Part shown: piece by piece, positions 22,607 through 31,023 of the stretch
Position numbering within the stretch: position 1 is the stretch's first letter
Layout: every line of letters starts with the position of its first letter
Source of the DNA: a virus
Length of the DNA stretch: 41,717 nucleotides
Virus record (IMG/VR): IMGVR_UViG_3300044999_000013
Location: 1-41,717 of that record
Strand: one strand, 5' to 3'
Translations under genes and position numbers: made by a program
The notes under the pieces: generated by a model
Told to the model about the DNA's origin: nothing
The model's database searches: none
What the model saw: the letters and a program-made list of their open reading frames with translations, nothing else

Positions 22607-24049
22607 TCACCTCCCGCAGTTCGTTGCTGTGCCGCCGTAGGAGTCGACGGTGACCGTGGCGCTGTAGGCATCCACCGACGCCGTGGTGGCGTAGGCAGTG
22701 ATCGAGACAGTTCCCGCGTAGGCCGTGATCGAGACCGTGGTGGCGAAGTCCTGACAGACGAAGCCCGGACGTGCGGCCGTCCAGTTGCTGAGCACCTTCC
22801 CCCGGCGTGCCAAGGGGATACCGGGGCGTCGAGACCTCAGCCGATCCACGACCGGCTGCGCGGGGACAATCGGCGCGACGGGGGTGAGAACCCAGTACCG
22901 GCCACGTCGCGTCAGTGCGCCGCGCTTGGTGCGGCTCGGGTTGACCTGGTCGGGAATCCACTGCGGAGCGACCGCGAGCGCGACGGTCGGCGTCCACTGG
23001 AATGGTCGCCGGGTCCGCAACCCTGGGCGTATCCGCGAGGGGTTGATCTGGTCCGGCACGATCGAGATGACCGGAGGCATCGGCCAGAACCGGCCGTGCT
23101 CCGTTGTCGCCCATCGCGCTCGGCGTCCGGAAAGGAACGTCGGCGGCACGACCGGTGGTGCTGGTGCGACGCCGGACAGCGGCGGTCGTTGGAACGTCAA
23201 CCGCCGTACCGCATAGGTCCGTGCCCGAGGACCGGCGGGTTCGGTCAGCGCCGGGACCAGCGGTCCGGGACCGGCCGGCGCGACGCTGGCCGGTGGTACC
23301 GGCAGGAAGCGCCCGCGGCGCGGCACCTGAAGACGTCCGCGTGATCCTGGCTCGATCGATCCTGGCGTCGATGACTGAACAGCCGGCAGCGGTAGGAACC
23401 GGCCCCGGCGGGTAGCCGGGTAACGCGGCCGTGGACCGCTCGGTTCGATGAACGCACCGACCACGGTCGCGGCCGTGAGCGGTACCGACTGGTACTGGCC
23501 GCGTCGCACCGCGGCGAACCGAGGTCGCGGACCGCCGGGCTCCATGAACGGCGGCACCAGCGGACCGAGTCCGGGGCCGACCTGCGCAGGCGGGACCGAC
23601 AGGAACCGTCCCCGCCGTTGCACCTGCGGCCTAGCGCGCGGACCGGCCGGATCGATCAGGCCCGGCAGTCCTGGCGATGCCGATGGGACGGCGAGGAACC
23701 GGCCGCGGCGGACGGTGAGACCCCGCAGGCGTGTCGCCGCGCGGCCCACGACTCCTGGACCGCCCAGCGCCCCGGGCGGCAGCGCGGTGAAGGTTCCGTG
23801 CGTCGCCCGGACGAGGCGGCGTCGGATCGGATTGAGGTAGCCCGGAATCCAGACGGACACCTGAACGACAGGAGGCGGTGGAACGGCCTGGAACCGGCCA
23901 CGCCGGGCCAGCGGATTCCACCGTGGACGCCAGCCTGCGGGACCATGCGCTGATGGGACGGACGGCGGCGGACTGGAGACCGTGATCGTCCACGGAGGAT
24001 CCTGCCGACGCCTGCGCGGGAGGATCAGGTTGCGCCAGCGGCGATTCAC
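22607..24049 (-). CDS. Arg/Pro-rich repeat protein of the head operon, unknown function
   Basis: The protein has 480 residues; GTG 24049 follows GGGAGG. From about residue 46 to 430 it consists of roughly twelve imperfect repeats of 30-38 residues. Each opens with RRGRF-like residues, continues with a short hydrophobic/VPP segment and ends with an I-(D/E/N)-P-x-GPR-x-R stretch. The C-terminus switches to four 9-residue beta-type repeats around TVSITAYA and TVTVDSYGG, then TATNCGR. The chain is extremely basic and Pro-rich, so it is probably extended. It could bind DNA inside the head or decorate the capsid; I know no characterised homologue. Confidence 0.75.
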   Translation of the reverse strand: MNRRWRNLILPRRRRQDPPWTITVSSPPPSVPSAHGPAGWRPRWNPLARRGRFQAVPPPPVVQVSVWIPGYLNPIRRRLVRATHGTFTALPPGALGGPGVVGRAATRLRGLTVRRGRFLAVPSASPGLPGLIDPAGPRARPQVQRRGRFLSVPPAQVGPGLGPLVPPFMEPGGPRPRFAAVRRGQYQSVPLTAATVVGAFIEPSGPRPRYPATRRGRFLPLPAVQSSTPGSIEPGSRGRLQVPRRGRFLPVPPASVAPAGPGPLVPALTEPAGPRARTYAVRRLTFQRPPLSGVAPAPPVVPPTFLSGRRARWATTEHGRFWPMPPVISIVPDQINPSRIRPGLRTRRPFQWTPTVALAVAPQWIPDQVNPSRTKRGALTRRGRYWVLTPVAPIVPAQPVVDRLRSRRPGIPLARRGKVLSNWTAARPGFVCQDFATTVSITAYAGTVSITAYATTASVDAYSATVTVDSYGGTATNCGR

Positions 24050-24070
24050 TGCGCCTCCCGATCACCCCAA

Positions 24071-24107
24071 CGTCCCTGGCACGTCACCGCACGTGCCAAG
24101 CGGGACG
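24071..24107. terminator. Strong hairpin between head genes
   Basis: TGGCACGT (24077-24084) pairs with ACGTGCCA (24091-24098) around a 6-base loop. The stem extends through CGTCCC (24071-24076) and GGGACG (24102-24107) after a 3-base bulge. It lies in the 80-base gap upstream of the repeat-protein gene, so it could attenuate transcription of that gene and everything downstream, or be an RNA-processing site. Confidence 0.6.
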
Positions 24108-24129
24108 CGGGTTCACTTGTGACGCAGGG

Positions 24130-24597
24130 TCACTCCTCCCATTCCACACTCACCGTGTACGCGTGTGATGCCGGCAACGCATTGTCGCGGTTGATGAACA
24201 CGAGGCCGTTCGTGGTACCGGCCGATACGAGGAACTCCTCCAACAATTCCCACGGCAGGTCCACACCGGACTGCGAGTTGAAGGACACCCGGTACTGGTC
24301 GTTCGCGGTCAGCGTCGGAGGCGTCGCGAACGCGGTGTCCCAGATCATGCCGGCGGCGGCCGAGTTCGGGTCCAGTTTGGCCGGTGTCATGCCGGCGGTC
24401 GGCGTGGTGCCAGCCGTGGTGACGCGGTTGATCCCGACGGTCACCTGCTGCGACGTGGGCGTGGTCGCGCCGGCCACGACGCCGAGAGTGACGCGGCGCA
24501 GTTTGCAGCCGTTGCCGGCGGGCGCCATCAGCCATGCGAAGCCAGTGTCCACGGCGAGCGCCGTCGACGACTTGGCCTGAGCGGAGTACCGAGCCAT
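24130..24597 (-). CDS. Virion structural protein, unknown
   Basis: The protein has 155 residues. It is a Thr/Ala/Gly-rich beta protein (VTTAGTTPTAGMTPAKLDPN) ending in an acidic SVEWEE. It starts with ATG 24597 behind GAAAGG. Its composition and its position in the head operon suggest a capsid accessory or decoration protein. No family is recognised. Confidence 0.6.
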   Translation of the reverse strand: MARYSAQAKSSTALAVDTGFAWLMAPAGNGCKLRRVTLGVVAGATTPTSQQVTVGINRVTTAGTTPTAGMTPAKLDPNSAAAGMIWDTAFATPPTLTANDQYRVSFNSQSGVDLPWELLEEFLVSAGTTNGLVFINRDNALPASHAYTVSVEWEE

Positions 24598-24608
24598 GTC
24601 AGTGCCTT

Positions 24609-25286
24609 TCAGTGGAAACTGGAGTATTGCGAAATCGACGGGGGCGAAGGGATGAGCGGTCCCGCTTGGACCTCAACGCCGATCAGCGTCCAGGTCTGGC
24701 CGGCGGGTGCCGTAAGGCCCATGGTTTGCGAGCCGGCGGCCGCCGCTGATTGCCAGGCGTAGTAGGCCACGTAGTCCGCCGTGGAATGGTCGTCCAGCGC
24801 TTCCTGTGTGGCGCTGGATCGGTAGGCCGGTGTTCCAGGCGCGTTTGCCGCCCAGTCGCCATTCGCCCAACTCACGACCGAGTTGGCGGCCACGGTGGTC
24901 AGAGTGGTTGACGGTGCGCCGGAGCCGGTCTGGGTTCCGTTCGTAGCCGGCGTCGCGGCCAACTTGGCGCCGCTCCACCGTTCTGTCGTCGCGCTGTGGA
25001 AACCACCGGTGCCCGACCACGGACTGGTGACCGTGATCGAGGCCGAGGCTGCGATGACGGCCGTCCAGATTCCCACCCAGCAGTTGTTCGCCGCCGAGCT
25101 CTCGGCCAGCAAGGTGAAGGTGAGGCCGCTCGACGTAGGCGTGCCACCCACCGTCGTGTTGCCCTCGCTCGCGACCTTGACCACGAGTACGTCCCCGGCA
25201 CCGACCACGAACGAGCTCGTAGTCAGGCTGGAGGTATCCTTCGCCCCGGCCGCGACCGTGAACGACGCGGCCAGTACGGGAGCCAC
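24609..25286 (-). CDS. Beta-sandwich virion protein, probable decoration protein
   Basis: The protein has 225 residues from GTG 25286. It has the sequence character of a secreted-type beta sandwich: Ser/Thr/Ala-rich strands (VVGAGDVLVVKVASEGNTTV), Trp/Gly turns (SPWSGTGGFHSATTERWSG) and a C-terminal PAGQTWTLIGVEVQ. Similar domains are appended to phage capsid surfaces and bacterial surface proteins, where some bind carbohydrates. It may decorate the head; no binding residues can be named. Confidence 0.6.
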   Translation of the reverse strand: MAPVLAASFTVAAGAKDTSSLTTSSFVVGAGDVLVVKVASEGNTTVGGTPTSSGLTFTLLAESSAANNCWVGIWTAVIAASASITVTSPWSGTGGFHSATTERWSGAKLAATPATNGTQTGSGAPSTTLTTVAANSVVSWANGDWAANAPGTPAYRSSATQEALDDHSTADYVAYYAWQSAAAAGSQTMGLTAPAGQTWTLIGVEVQAGPLIPSPPSISQYSSFH

Positions 25287-25289
25287 GGG

Positions 25290-25535
25290 TTATCCGTCGC
25301 TCACCTGTGATGCGGAGCCAGTGGAAGCGGCGGACTTGGCTCGCGAGCGGGACTTTGTGCTGGTCGTCTCCGATGAACCGGATTCAGGCGTTTCCACGGT
25401 CTGCCCGCGGACGAGTTCGGCGCGGATGCCGTCCGTCCACTTCGACGCCTCCTCGCCGGGGAGGTCGATCTCGTCGCCGGGATTCCACGAGAAGTCAGGG
25501 CCGGCGACGGCCTGCAAGATGCGAATGCGAGGCAT
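25290..25535 (-). CDS. Small head protein downstream of the capsid gene
   Basis: The protein has 81 residues; ATG 25535 follows AAGGAGGG. The first 45 residues (RIRILQAVAGPDFSWNPGDE then LPGEEASKW) match a short domain commonly encoded just after the actinophage capsid gene. The rest is a Ser/Thr/Arg/Lys-rich disordered tail. The role is unknown; it is probably a head-completion or assembly protein. Confidence 0.7.
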   Translation of the reverse strand: MPRIRILQAVAGPDFSWNPGDEIDLPGEEASKWTDGIRAELVRGQTVETPESGSSETTSTKSRSRAKSAASTGSASQVSDG

Positions 25536-25560
25536 GTGTGTTCCCTCCTTTCGTGGTGGC

Positions 25561-25596
25561 CGCCGGGTGGCATGTCGGGGGAAATGCCACCCGGCG
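25561..25596. terminator. Hairpin directly downstream of the capsid gene
   Basis: A perfect 13-bp stem, CGCCGGGTGGCAT (25561-25573) with ATGCCACCCGGCG (25584-25596), has a 10-base loop. It is the longest perfect hairpin in the window and lies 37 bases after the capsid stop. It probably trims or partly terminates the late transcript so that capsid mRNA is more abundant or more stable than the genes beyond it. Confidence 0.7.
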
Positions 25597-25633
25597 ACGA
25601 ATGGGGGTTGGGCGTCCTATCGGAACCGTCCAG

Positions 25634-26899
25634 TCACGTCGCGCTGTTGGCGTACACCCGGAACGCGGCCGTGTCGTTGGGCTTGGCGTCCAGCCGCAGG
25701 AAGCCCAGGTAGCCGACCTGGAGGAAGTCGGCGTAGCGCTCCGAGAGCCGCAGCAGCTGGCCGCCGGCGACCTGCCGGACGATGTATGCCTCGCGCAGAG
25801 CGCCGAAGCCGATTGGGGTCGCGTTGGCCGCCATGTTCGCGCAGCCCTGGTCCACCGTGTACTGGTAGCCCAGCAGCGACGATGGGACACCGACCTGGAG
25901 CGATGGCTCCCACAGCGGGTGGCCCTGGGTGTCCTTCAGCTTCCGGATCGCCTTCAAGCTGGAGTCGTTCATGACCCAGCGGCAGTCATCCGCCTGGCGG
26001 TAGGCCGGGTCCACGGAGTGGATCAGGTCCACGAGGTCGTCGTAGATGACCGAGGTGGTCTGGCCGACGAGACCGGTCTTGCCGACCGTGGCGCCGTTGA
26101 ACAAACCCTTCGGCTGCCCCGTACCGGTGCCGGTCGCCAGGTGTGGCGCGACGGCGCGGCCGATGCGGATGCCGATCTGCCGGGCGACGAATGCGTCCAG
26201 GTCGAATGCCGAGTCCTGCATCAGTTGCAGCGACACCTGGATGATGCGGCTGGAGTAGGTGAAGGCGCCCAACGCATTGGTGCCGAACGCCATGTCCAGC
26301 GCGGTTTCCTGCGTGTTCTCCGACAGGATCTGGCCAGACTGCGCCGTACCGTCGAAGCTCGGCCACTGGATCGGGTTGCCGGTCTCCGTCATGATGACCT
26401 CGGCCACATTCAGGATGCCACCGAACGCCTTCAGCACCTCCGTGATCCGCACCAGGAAGCCCGGCGGGATCAGGTAGCCACCGGCGGTGGTCGTGGTGCC
26501 CTGCGCACGGGACTCGCCAGCGGCGGCGAAGTTCTCCTGCATGAGCATCCGCTGCTCGGGGTTCAACCCGTCCAGGCCGCGGCGCATCAGGGTGGAGAAC
26601 GCCTTCTCGTAGGTCTTCGCGCGCTGGACCTCGGCAGCCGAGCGGGTTTCGTCGGTCTCTGCGGCCTTCTCCTGGACGAGCTGGTCGTAGTCGACGCTCG
26701 CGAGCTTCGCGGCCCGCTCGTTGCGCTCGATGTCGCCGGACAGTTCACCGACGCGCGTCTCGGCCGCGTCCCAGTTCGTGCGCTCCTCGGCGGTGAGGTC
26801 GCGGTTCTCGTCCTCCGCGACCTTCATGATCTCCTGGCAACGATCCCAGGCTTTCTTCCGCTCCTCCTGGAGCGTCCGGATCTTCTCGATGGTGGACAT
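25634..26899 (-). CDS. Major capsid protein, HK97 fold
   Basis: The protein has 421 residues from ATG 26899, preceded by GAGAGGA. The first 100 residues are a charged coiled coil (EKIRTLQEERKKAWDRCQEI), the delta/scaffolding domain normally removed by the prohead protease. The mature part then shows the HK97 signature segments: TTTTAGGYLIPPGFLVRITE, the GTGTGQPKGLF loop near residue 270 and a C-terminal GFLRLDAKPNDTAAFRVY. The protease gene lies directly upstream, matching processing during assembly. Confidence 0.95.
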   Translation of the reverse strand: MSTIEKIRTLQEERKKAWDRCQEIMKVAEDENRDLTAEERTNWDAAETRVGELSGDIERNERAAKLASVDYDQLVQEKAAETDETRSAAEVQRAKTYEKAFSTLMRRGLDGLNPEQRMLMQENFAAAGESRAQGTTTTAGGYLIPPGFLVRITEVLKAFGGILNVAEVIMTETGNPIQWPSFDGTAQSGQILSENTQETALDMAFGTNALGAFTYSSRIIQVSLQLMQDSAFDLDAFVARQIGIRIGRAVAPHLATGTGTGQPKGLFNGATVGKTGLVGQTTSVIYDDLVDLIHSVDPAYRQADDCRWVMNDSSLKAIRKLKDTQGHPLWEPSLQVGVPSSLLGYQYTVDQGCANMAANATPIGFGALREAYIVRQVAGGQLLRLSERYADFLQVGYLGFLRLDAKPNDTAAFRVYANSAT

Positions 26900-26926
26900 A
26901 GCGTTGCGTCCTCTCAGGCACGCCAA

Positions 26927-26947
26927 AGATCCCGACGTGTCGGGTCT
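26927..26947. promoter_or_regulatory. Small hairpin in the protease-capsid gap
   Basis: CCCGA (26931-26935) pairs with TCGGG (26940-26944) around CGTG, with AGA/TCT extending the stem past a T. It is the only structure in the 64-base gap before the capsid gene. It could be a processing or attenuation site helping to set capsid mRNA levels together with the hairpin at 25561. The stem is short, so confidence is low. Confidence 0.3.
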
Positions 26948-26963
26948 CCAGTGGATGGATCGA

Positions 26964-27761
26964 TCAGATGCGCGTCAGGTCCGGGAATCGGGCCAGCAGC
27001 GCCTTCCTGCGCATGGCGATCGATGCGACGGTCAGCCGAGTGGACGCAGCCGGCTCGGGTTCTTCGTCTACGCGAGTGGTCTCTCCCGGCTCGCGGTCGA
27101 TGTCAGCGAGAAGCTTGGACATGGCGGGCATGAACCGAACGCGCTTCTCGATGGCAGCGCGGTCGTGCCGGTACGCCAGCGCCCGCAGGCCGGCGTCCGT
27201 CTCCTCATACGCGGGGAAAGTCACCGCGGACACTTCGAGCAGTTTCACTTCGAGGATTGTGCGGACCTCGACCTCGGTCGAGTTGCCGTCGGACAGCTCG
27301 ACGGTCTCGGAGTCCCACTGGTCCTTGACCGTGTAGAACCCGAAGGACATCCCGGTGATGTTCTTGTTCCGCAGGTTGGTCTTCAGGTCGCCTACGTAGG
27401 ACAGATCCGGGTCCAGGTCGGAATCCACCGCAAGGCCAATCGCATCCTGCGCCAACCGGAGCGATCCGGCGGACACGCGGGACACGACCATGAACGACTC
27501 GTGGTCGATGAGCATCCGCGAATCACCCTCCATGAGGGTCTTCGTGAACATGCCCGGCGCGCACTGCTCGTAGAACCCCCAAGTCAAGGGGTTCCCGATC
27601 GCGGTCCGGACGTTGAACACACAGGCGTGTCCGGTGAACAGCGACGGCGGGACAGCAGCATCCGCCGCTGCGTCGGGATCGGCCGCGCGGACCTGGATAC
27701 CGGCGTCCGCCACTCCGAGGTCGCGGCGTTCCTCGGTGGCCTGGAGGCTTCGAAGAGCCAT
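26964..27761 (-). CDS. Prohead (HK97-family) protease
   Basis: The protein has 265 residues. The candidate catalytic pair is His87 (in MLIDHESF) and Ser139 (in NITGMSFGF), the order seen in the HK97/U35 prohead protease family. A C-terminal charged region (about 190-265) follows. ATG 27761 has a GGAGGG site. It would cut the N-terminal delta domain from the capsid protein and then itself during maturation. Portal, protease and capsid genes are consecutive, as usual. Confidence 0.9.
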   Translation of the reverse strand: MALRSLQATEERRDLGVADAGIQVRAADPDAAADAAVPPSLFTGHACVFNVRTAIGNPLTWGFYEQCAPGMFTKTLMEGDSRMLIDHESFMVVSRVSAGSLRLAQDAIGLAVDSDLDPDLSYVGDLKTNLRNKNITGMSFGFYTVKDQWDSETVELSDGNSTEVEVRTILEVKLLEVSAVTFPAYEETDAGLRALAYRHDRAAIEKRVRFMPAMSKLLADIDREPGETTRVDEEPEPAASTRLTVASIAMRRKALLARFPDLTRI

Positions 27762-27763
27762 CG

Positions 27764-28990
27764 TTACGTCCCTCCGTTGCTTCCATCTGTTGCCGGGCTG
27801 GGAGATCCCAGGGCCTGCATGTTCACCGGTTGCAAGTAGCTCTGCCCCTTGCCGTCGGCGATCGGTGGCATGTCCTCGCGCTCGCGGATGTCATCGGCGT
27901 TGAACGCGCCGACCTGCCGCATCACGTTGTAGAACGCTGCCCGCGCCGCGGAGTCGCCACGCAGCAGGGAGGTCATGTCGTAGCGGACCTCGGTGTTCAT
28001 CGCGACGATGTCCCGCGTCACGCGCTGTTCCGTCGGAACGAGCCATTGTGGATGCAGGTCGAACGTCACGAACCCCGTGGCCTGCTGCTCAAGCCCTGTA
28101 CCCCACGAGGTGGACTTCTCGGTCTCCATCATCAGGAACGGCGGCACACCCCAGAACCGGCCGATCTCCAGCACGCCGAACTCCCGCGAGGCGAGCATCT
28201 CCGCGTCCTTGGACGGCATCGTCAGCGGTTGGAACTTCGCCCCGGAGTCCAGTACCACCGTGTCGTGCGCGTGATCCAGGCCAGCATGCTTCGCCTTCCA
28301 CCGCTTCTGGATCGCCTCGGCCTGAACGTTCTCCAGACGCTGGTCGGTCTGCAACACACCGGACATCAGATTGCCCGAGCCGAACAGCTTCCCCGAGTAC
28401 CGCTCCGCCGCGATGGCCGTACCGATGCCCTGCGCGGCCAGTCGAACGCGCGAGACACCGGTGATCCCGTCGTAGCCGAAGCCCGGGAGGTGCAGGATCT
28501 CGTTCGGTGTCCGCACCACCGTGCCGTCGCCCGTCGTGATCTCGAAGACCTTGCCCGACGGGTTCGCCTCAATCGGCTTCGCCTTGCCGACACGGACATT
28601 CGCCGGCTGAATCGGATAGAGCCACGTCAACTGACCCGCGCCGTTGCGGACCTTCTGCATGTACGAGTTGCCCCACAGGCACCGGTGCGCGTAGGAGAGC
28701 TGCCACAGTTCGAACGGCGTCAGGTCCGGATGCGGATTGATGAGGATCGCCGACGTCGTGGGGTTCTTCGTTCCCCTCTTGTACGGCACCAGTGGCATCG
28801 ATGCGGCCAGTGAGGACACCAGCGTGGTCGCCCGGAACACCGCGGACATCTGGAGCGACGTCTCGGGCGTGACCGGGACACCGGCCTCGACCGCGGTGCC
28901 GCCCAGCAGGCTCACCAGCGACGCCGCCGTGAGCGGGACCAGCGGGCTCTGGACGTTGTCGCGGGATTCGAACAGGCGGAACAAGGTCAC
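27764..28990 (-). CDS. Portal protein, HK97 family
   Basis: The protein has 408 residues; GTG 28990 overlaps the previous stop. Typical HK97-portal segments are present: SLQMSAVFRATTLVSSLAASMPLVPYK near residue 50 (in part), ELWQLSYAHRCLWGNSYMQK, SREFGVLEIGRFWGVPPFLM near 265 and a C-terminal Asn/Ala-rich RQVGAFNADDIREREDMPPI. The portal forms the dodecameric DNA channel at the capsid vertex and docks terminase. It lies between terminase and protease genes. Confidence 0.95.
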   Translation of the reverse strand: MTLFRLFESRDNVQSPLVPLTAASLVSLLGGTAVEAGVPVTPETSLQMSAVFRATTLVSSLAASMPLVPYKRGTKNPTTSAILINPHPDLTPFELWQLSYAHRCLWGNSYMQKVRNGAGQLTWLYPIQPANVRVGKAKPIEANPSGKVFEITTGDGTVVRTPNEILHLPGFGYDGITGVSRVRLAAQGIGTAIAAERYSGKLFGSGNLMSGVLQTDQRLENVQAEAIQKRWKAKHAGLDHAHDTVVLDSGAKFQPLTMPSKDAEMLASREFGVLEIGRFWGVPPFLMMETEKSTSWGTGLEQQATGFVTFDLHPQWLVPTEQRVTRDIVAMNTEVRYDMTSLLRGDSAARAAFYNVMRQVGAFNADDIREREDMPPIADGKGQSYLQPVNMQALGSPSPATDGSNGGT

Positions 28991-29127
28991 TTCGACCTCC
29001 GTTCCAGCGCAAGAACCCCCAGAACACCAGCGACCATCAGGCCGGCGGGCAAGTAGATCAGCGCCACGCCTCCCACGAACACCGCGGCGAACACGGCTTC
29101 GAGGAGCGTCGGCAGCATCTTGCGCAC
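28987..29127 (-). CDS. Tiny two-pass membrane protein between terminase and portal
   Basis: The protein has 46 residues from GTG 29127, behind a TGAGGAG site formed by the terminase stop; ATG 29118 is an alternative. Almost the whole chain is hydrophobic (EAVFAAVFVGGVALIYLPAG), probably two helices, ending in LERRSK. It couples by GTGA to the portal gene. Small membrane proteins occur here in some actinophages, but the function is unknown. Confidence 0.6.
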   Translation of the reverse strand: MRKMLPTLLEAVFAAVFVGGVALIYLPAGLMVAGVLGVLALERRSK

Positions 29128-29137
29128 GCGCTGCTCC

Positions 29138-30625
29138 TCACCAGATGTTGAAGGCCTCATCGATCTTGTCGATGAGGTGCGCCCTTGCCTCGAACGCCCA
29201 CCGCGCCAGGGACACGGAGACCAGGGGTGAGATATCAGCGTTCGCGTCCTTCCTGGACCAGGCCACGCTGTCACCCGTCTCCCGCGTCTTCGCGCCGGCC
29301 ACCGCAGCGTCAAGAGGTGGCTGGCCGATGTGCTTCGTCGTGCCCTGCCGCACCGTGTCCAGCGCGTGCCCGGTCGCCGCGGTCATCTCCGCGGCCGACG
29401 TCACCGCCAGATCCCCGCGCACCGGCTTGTCTGGATCTTCTGGCCGGTGGATGCCGAGCTTCTCTAACTCGACCTCTAGGGAGGCAGCAGTAGCCCGGCC
29501 CATGGCGATCGCCACCGGGTCCAGGCCCTCCCGTAGTTCCACGATCCGGTCGATCAGCCACTCGGTGCCCGGCCGGTAGTCCGCGAGCTGCCAGTGACCC
29601 AAGCCGTCCGCCCGCGGCCCGTACATGCCGATGGCCGCGTAGTCGCGTTGCGGGGCGATGTCCACGCCCAGCGCCAGCGCGCCGTCGCGGTGGGAGTCCT
29701 TGTCCAACAGCTTCGACCACTGGACCACGTCGATCGCCCCCGAGCCCGACACGGGAATCTCGTGCCAGCCAAGACGTTCCCGGCCGAACTCGGTGGCCGG
29801 GAGTGCACGACGTTCGGCGCGCACATAGTCAATGGTGATCCGCGTGCCGAGCGCGTGGTTGGCCGGCGGCCACATCTGCTCGTCGTCCAGCGCACAACCC
29901 GGTGCGCCCGGCGTGTGTGCGCACCTCGAGCCCGTCTCGCACGGCGGGTCCACCCAGCCGCCAGGAGCGCAGAACTCGATCCAGATCAGGTAGGGGTCGT
30001 TCCCGGCCCGCCCGCGGTCCTTCAGCCGGTGCAGGTGGTCCGATGTAGCCAACGCTGCCGACGAGCCGTAGTTGATCTGCGGATCAGGTCGGGCCGACAG
30101 CACCGGCATCAACGCGCCCATCGCGGCCGCCGACAGGAACAGTGCCTCGTCCATGACGACCCGCTTGCCGCCCAGCCCCCGGCCGCCACCCTTACTCCTG
30201 GCCAGGAACTCCAGCTTCGCCCCGGTGGTGAGTTCGATGAACTCCTCGCCGTTGCCATAGGAGATCCGCTTGACCCTCCGCGACAGTTCCGGCGCCGTCT
30301 CTATGCAGGTGCAGAAGTCGTCGAAGGCGTCCCGTGCTGTCCGGAACAGGTGCGCGGTCCACACGATCCGGTCCGGCGGGAGCAGGAACAGATCGAACAG
30401 CGTCACCGGCAGCAGAACGCCGCCTGTCTTGCCGTTCTGCCTCGCCTCGATGATGACCGTTTCCAGGGCCACCCAGGATCCACCAGGCCCGTAGGACAGC
30501 ATCGCGTCGACCGCGAGCCGCTGTTCCTCGTCGAGTACCCGGCCGGCGCGCTCAGCCAGGTCCGCGGCCTCGTCGCCGTACGAGCCGACCCGCGGCGGAA
30601 TCCACAGATGGGCTGGGCTGATCAC
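29138..30625 (-). CDS. Terminase large subunit
   Basis: The protein has 495 residues; GTG 30625 overlaps the small terminase stop. The ATPase part has a Walker A of the terminase type, ARQNGKT (residues 61-67), and a Walker B, VVMDEA with Asp159-Glu160. The C-terminal nuclease begins at GVDIAPQRDYAAIG (Asp322). An inserted Cys cluster near 229-244 (CETGSRCAHTPGAPGC) is unusual and may bind zinc. It pumps DNA through the portal and cuts the concatemer. Confidence 0.95.
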   Translation of the reverse strand: MISPAHLWIPPRVGSYGDEAADLAERAGRVLDEEQRLAVDAMLSYGPGGSWVALETVIIEARQNGKTGGVLLPVTLFDLFLLPPDRIVWTAHLFRTARDAFDDFCTCIETAPELSRRVKRISYGNGEEFIELTTGAKLEFLARSKGGGRGLGGKRVVMDEALFLSAAAMGALMPVLSARPDPQINYGSSAALATSDHLHRLKDRGRAGNDPYLIWIEFCAPGGWVDPPCETGSRCAHTPGAPGCALDDEQMWPPANHALGTRITIDYVRAERRALPATEFGRERLGWHEIPVSGSGAIDVVQWSKLLDKDSHRDGALALGVDIAPQRDYAAIGMYGPRADGLGHWQLADYRPGTEWLIDRIVELREGLDPVAIAMGRATAASLEVELEKLGIHRPEDPDKPVRGDLAVTSAAEMTAATGHALDTVRQGTTKHIGQPPLDAAVAGAKTRETGDSVAWSRKDANADISPLVSVSLARWAFEARAHLIDKIDEAFNIW

Positions 30626-31023
30626 GCGCCGGCGGCCTTCCGACGTCGGCGCTCGTCGAGCTCGTCGAGGAAGTCATCCCGCCGCGGAGCACCGCGCAGA
30701 GCCATCTCCATCGCGGCCCGCAGCTCCTTGGACAGCGATGCCGCGCCGGCCGCTGTATGGCCACCGGCGGCGAACAGATCCGCCAGGAACACCACGTGCG
30801 CGCCTTCGGGAGTTTCCAGCCGGTTGGCGTCGACCAACTGCTGCCGGTACGCATCGACTAGCGATGGCGTGGCTGTTGGCGCCTGATCGGGCATCTGGAT
30901 GACGCGCGGGTTCGGTCGGTTGCGCGGAGGTCGGCAGGTAACGCAGAATTTTCGGGGCCGGGCCGACCCCTTCTGAGCAGGGATGATGGCACCGCATCCA
31001 GGAGTTCCACAGGTTCGCGGCAT
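30622..31023 (-). CDS. Probable small terminase subunit with N-terminal zinc ribbon
   Basis: The protein has 133 residues. It opens with a CGTPGCGAIIP...CVTC zinc-ribbon-like knuckle (Cys5, Cys10, Cys27, Cys30). A basic linker and a helical domain follow (SLVDAYRQQLVDANRLETPE, then LSKELRAAMEMALRG). It directly precedes and couples to the large terminase gene, which is the main argument. Zinc-ribbon-headed small terminase-like proteins are common in actinophages. It would recognise the packaging site. Confidence 0.75.
   Translation of the reverse strand: MPRTCGTPGCGAIIPAQKGSARPRKFCVTCRPPRNRPNPRVIQMPDQAPTATPSLVDAYRQQLVDANRLETPEGAHVVFLADLFAAGGHTAAGAASLSKELRAAMEMALRGAPRRDDFLDELDERRRRKAAGA

Noticed and set aside
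25307-27133. A 608-residue + strand open frame over the capsid gene
   Set aside because: It lies opposite the capsid and neighbouring genes, with Arg/Ala/Val/Asp bias and no domain, which marks it as the antisense shadow of an HK97 capsid gene.
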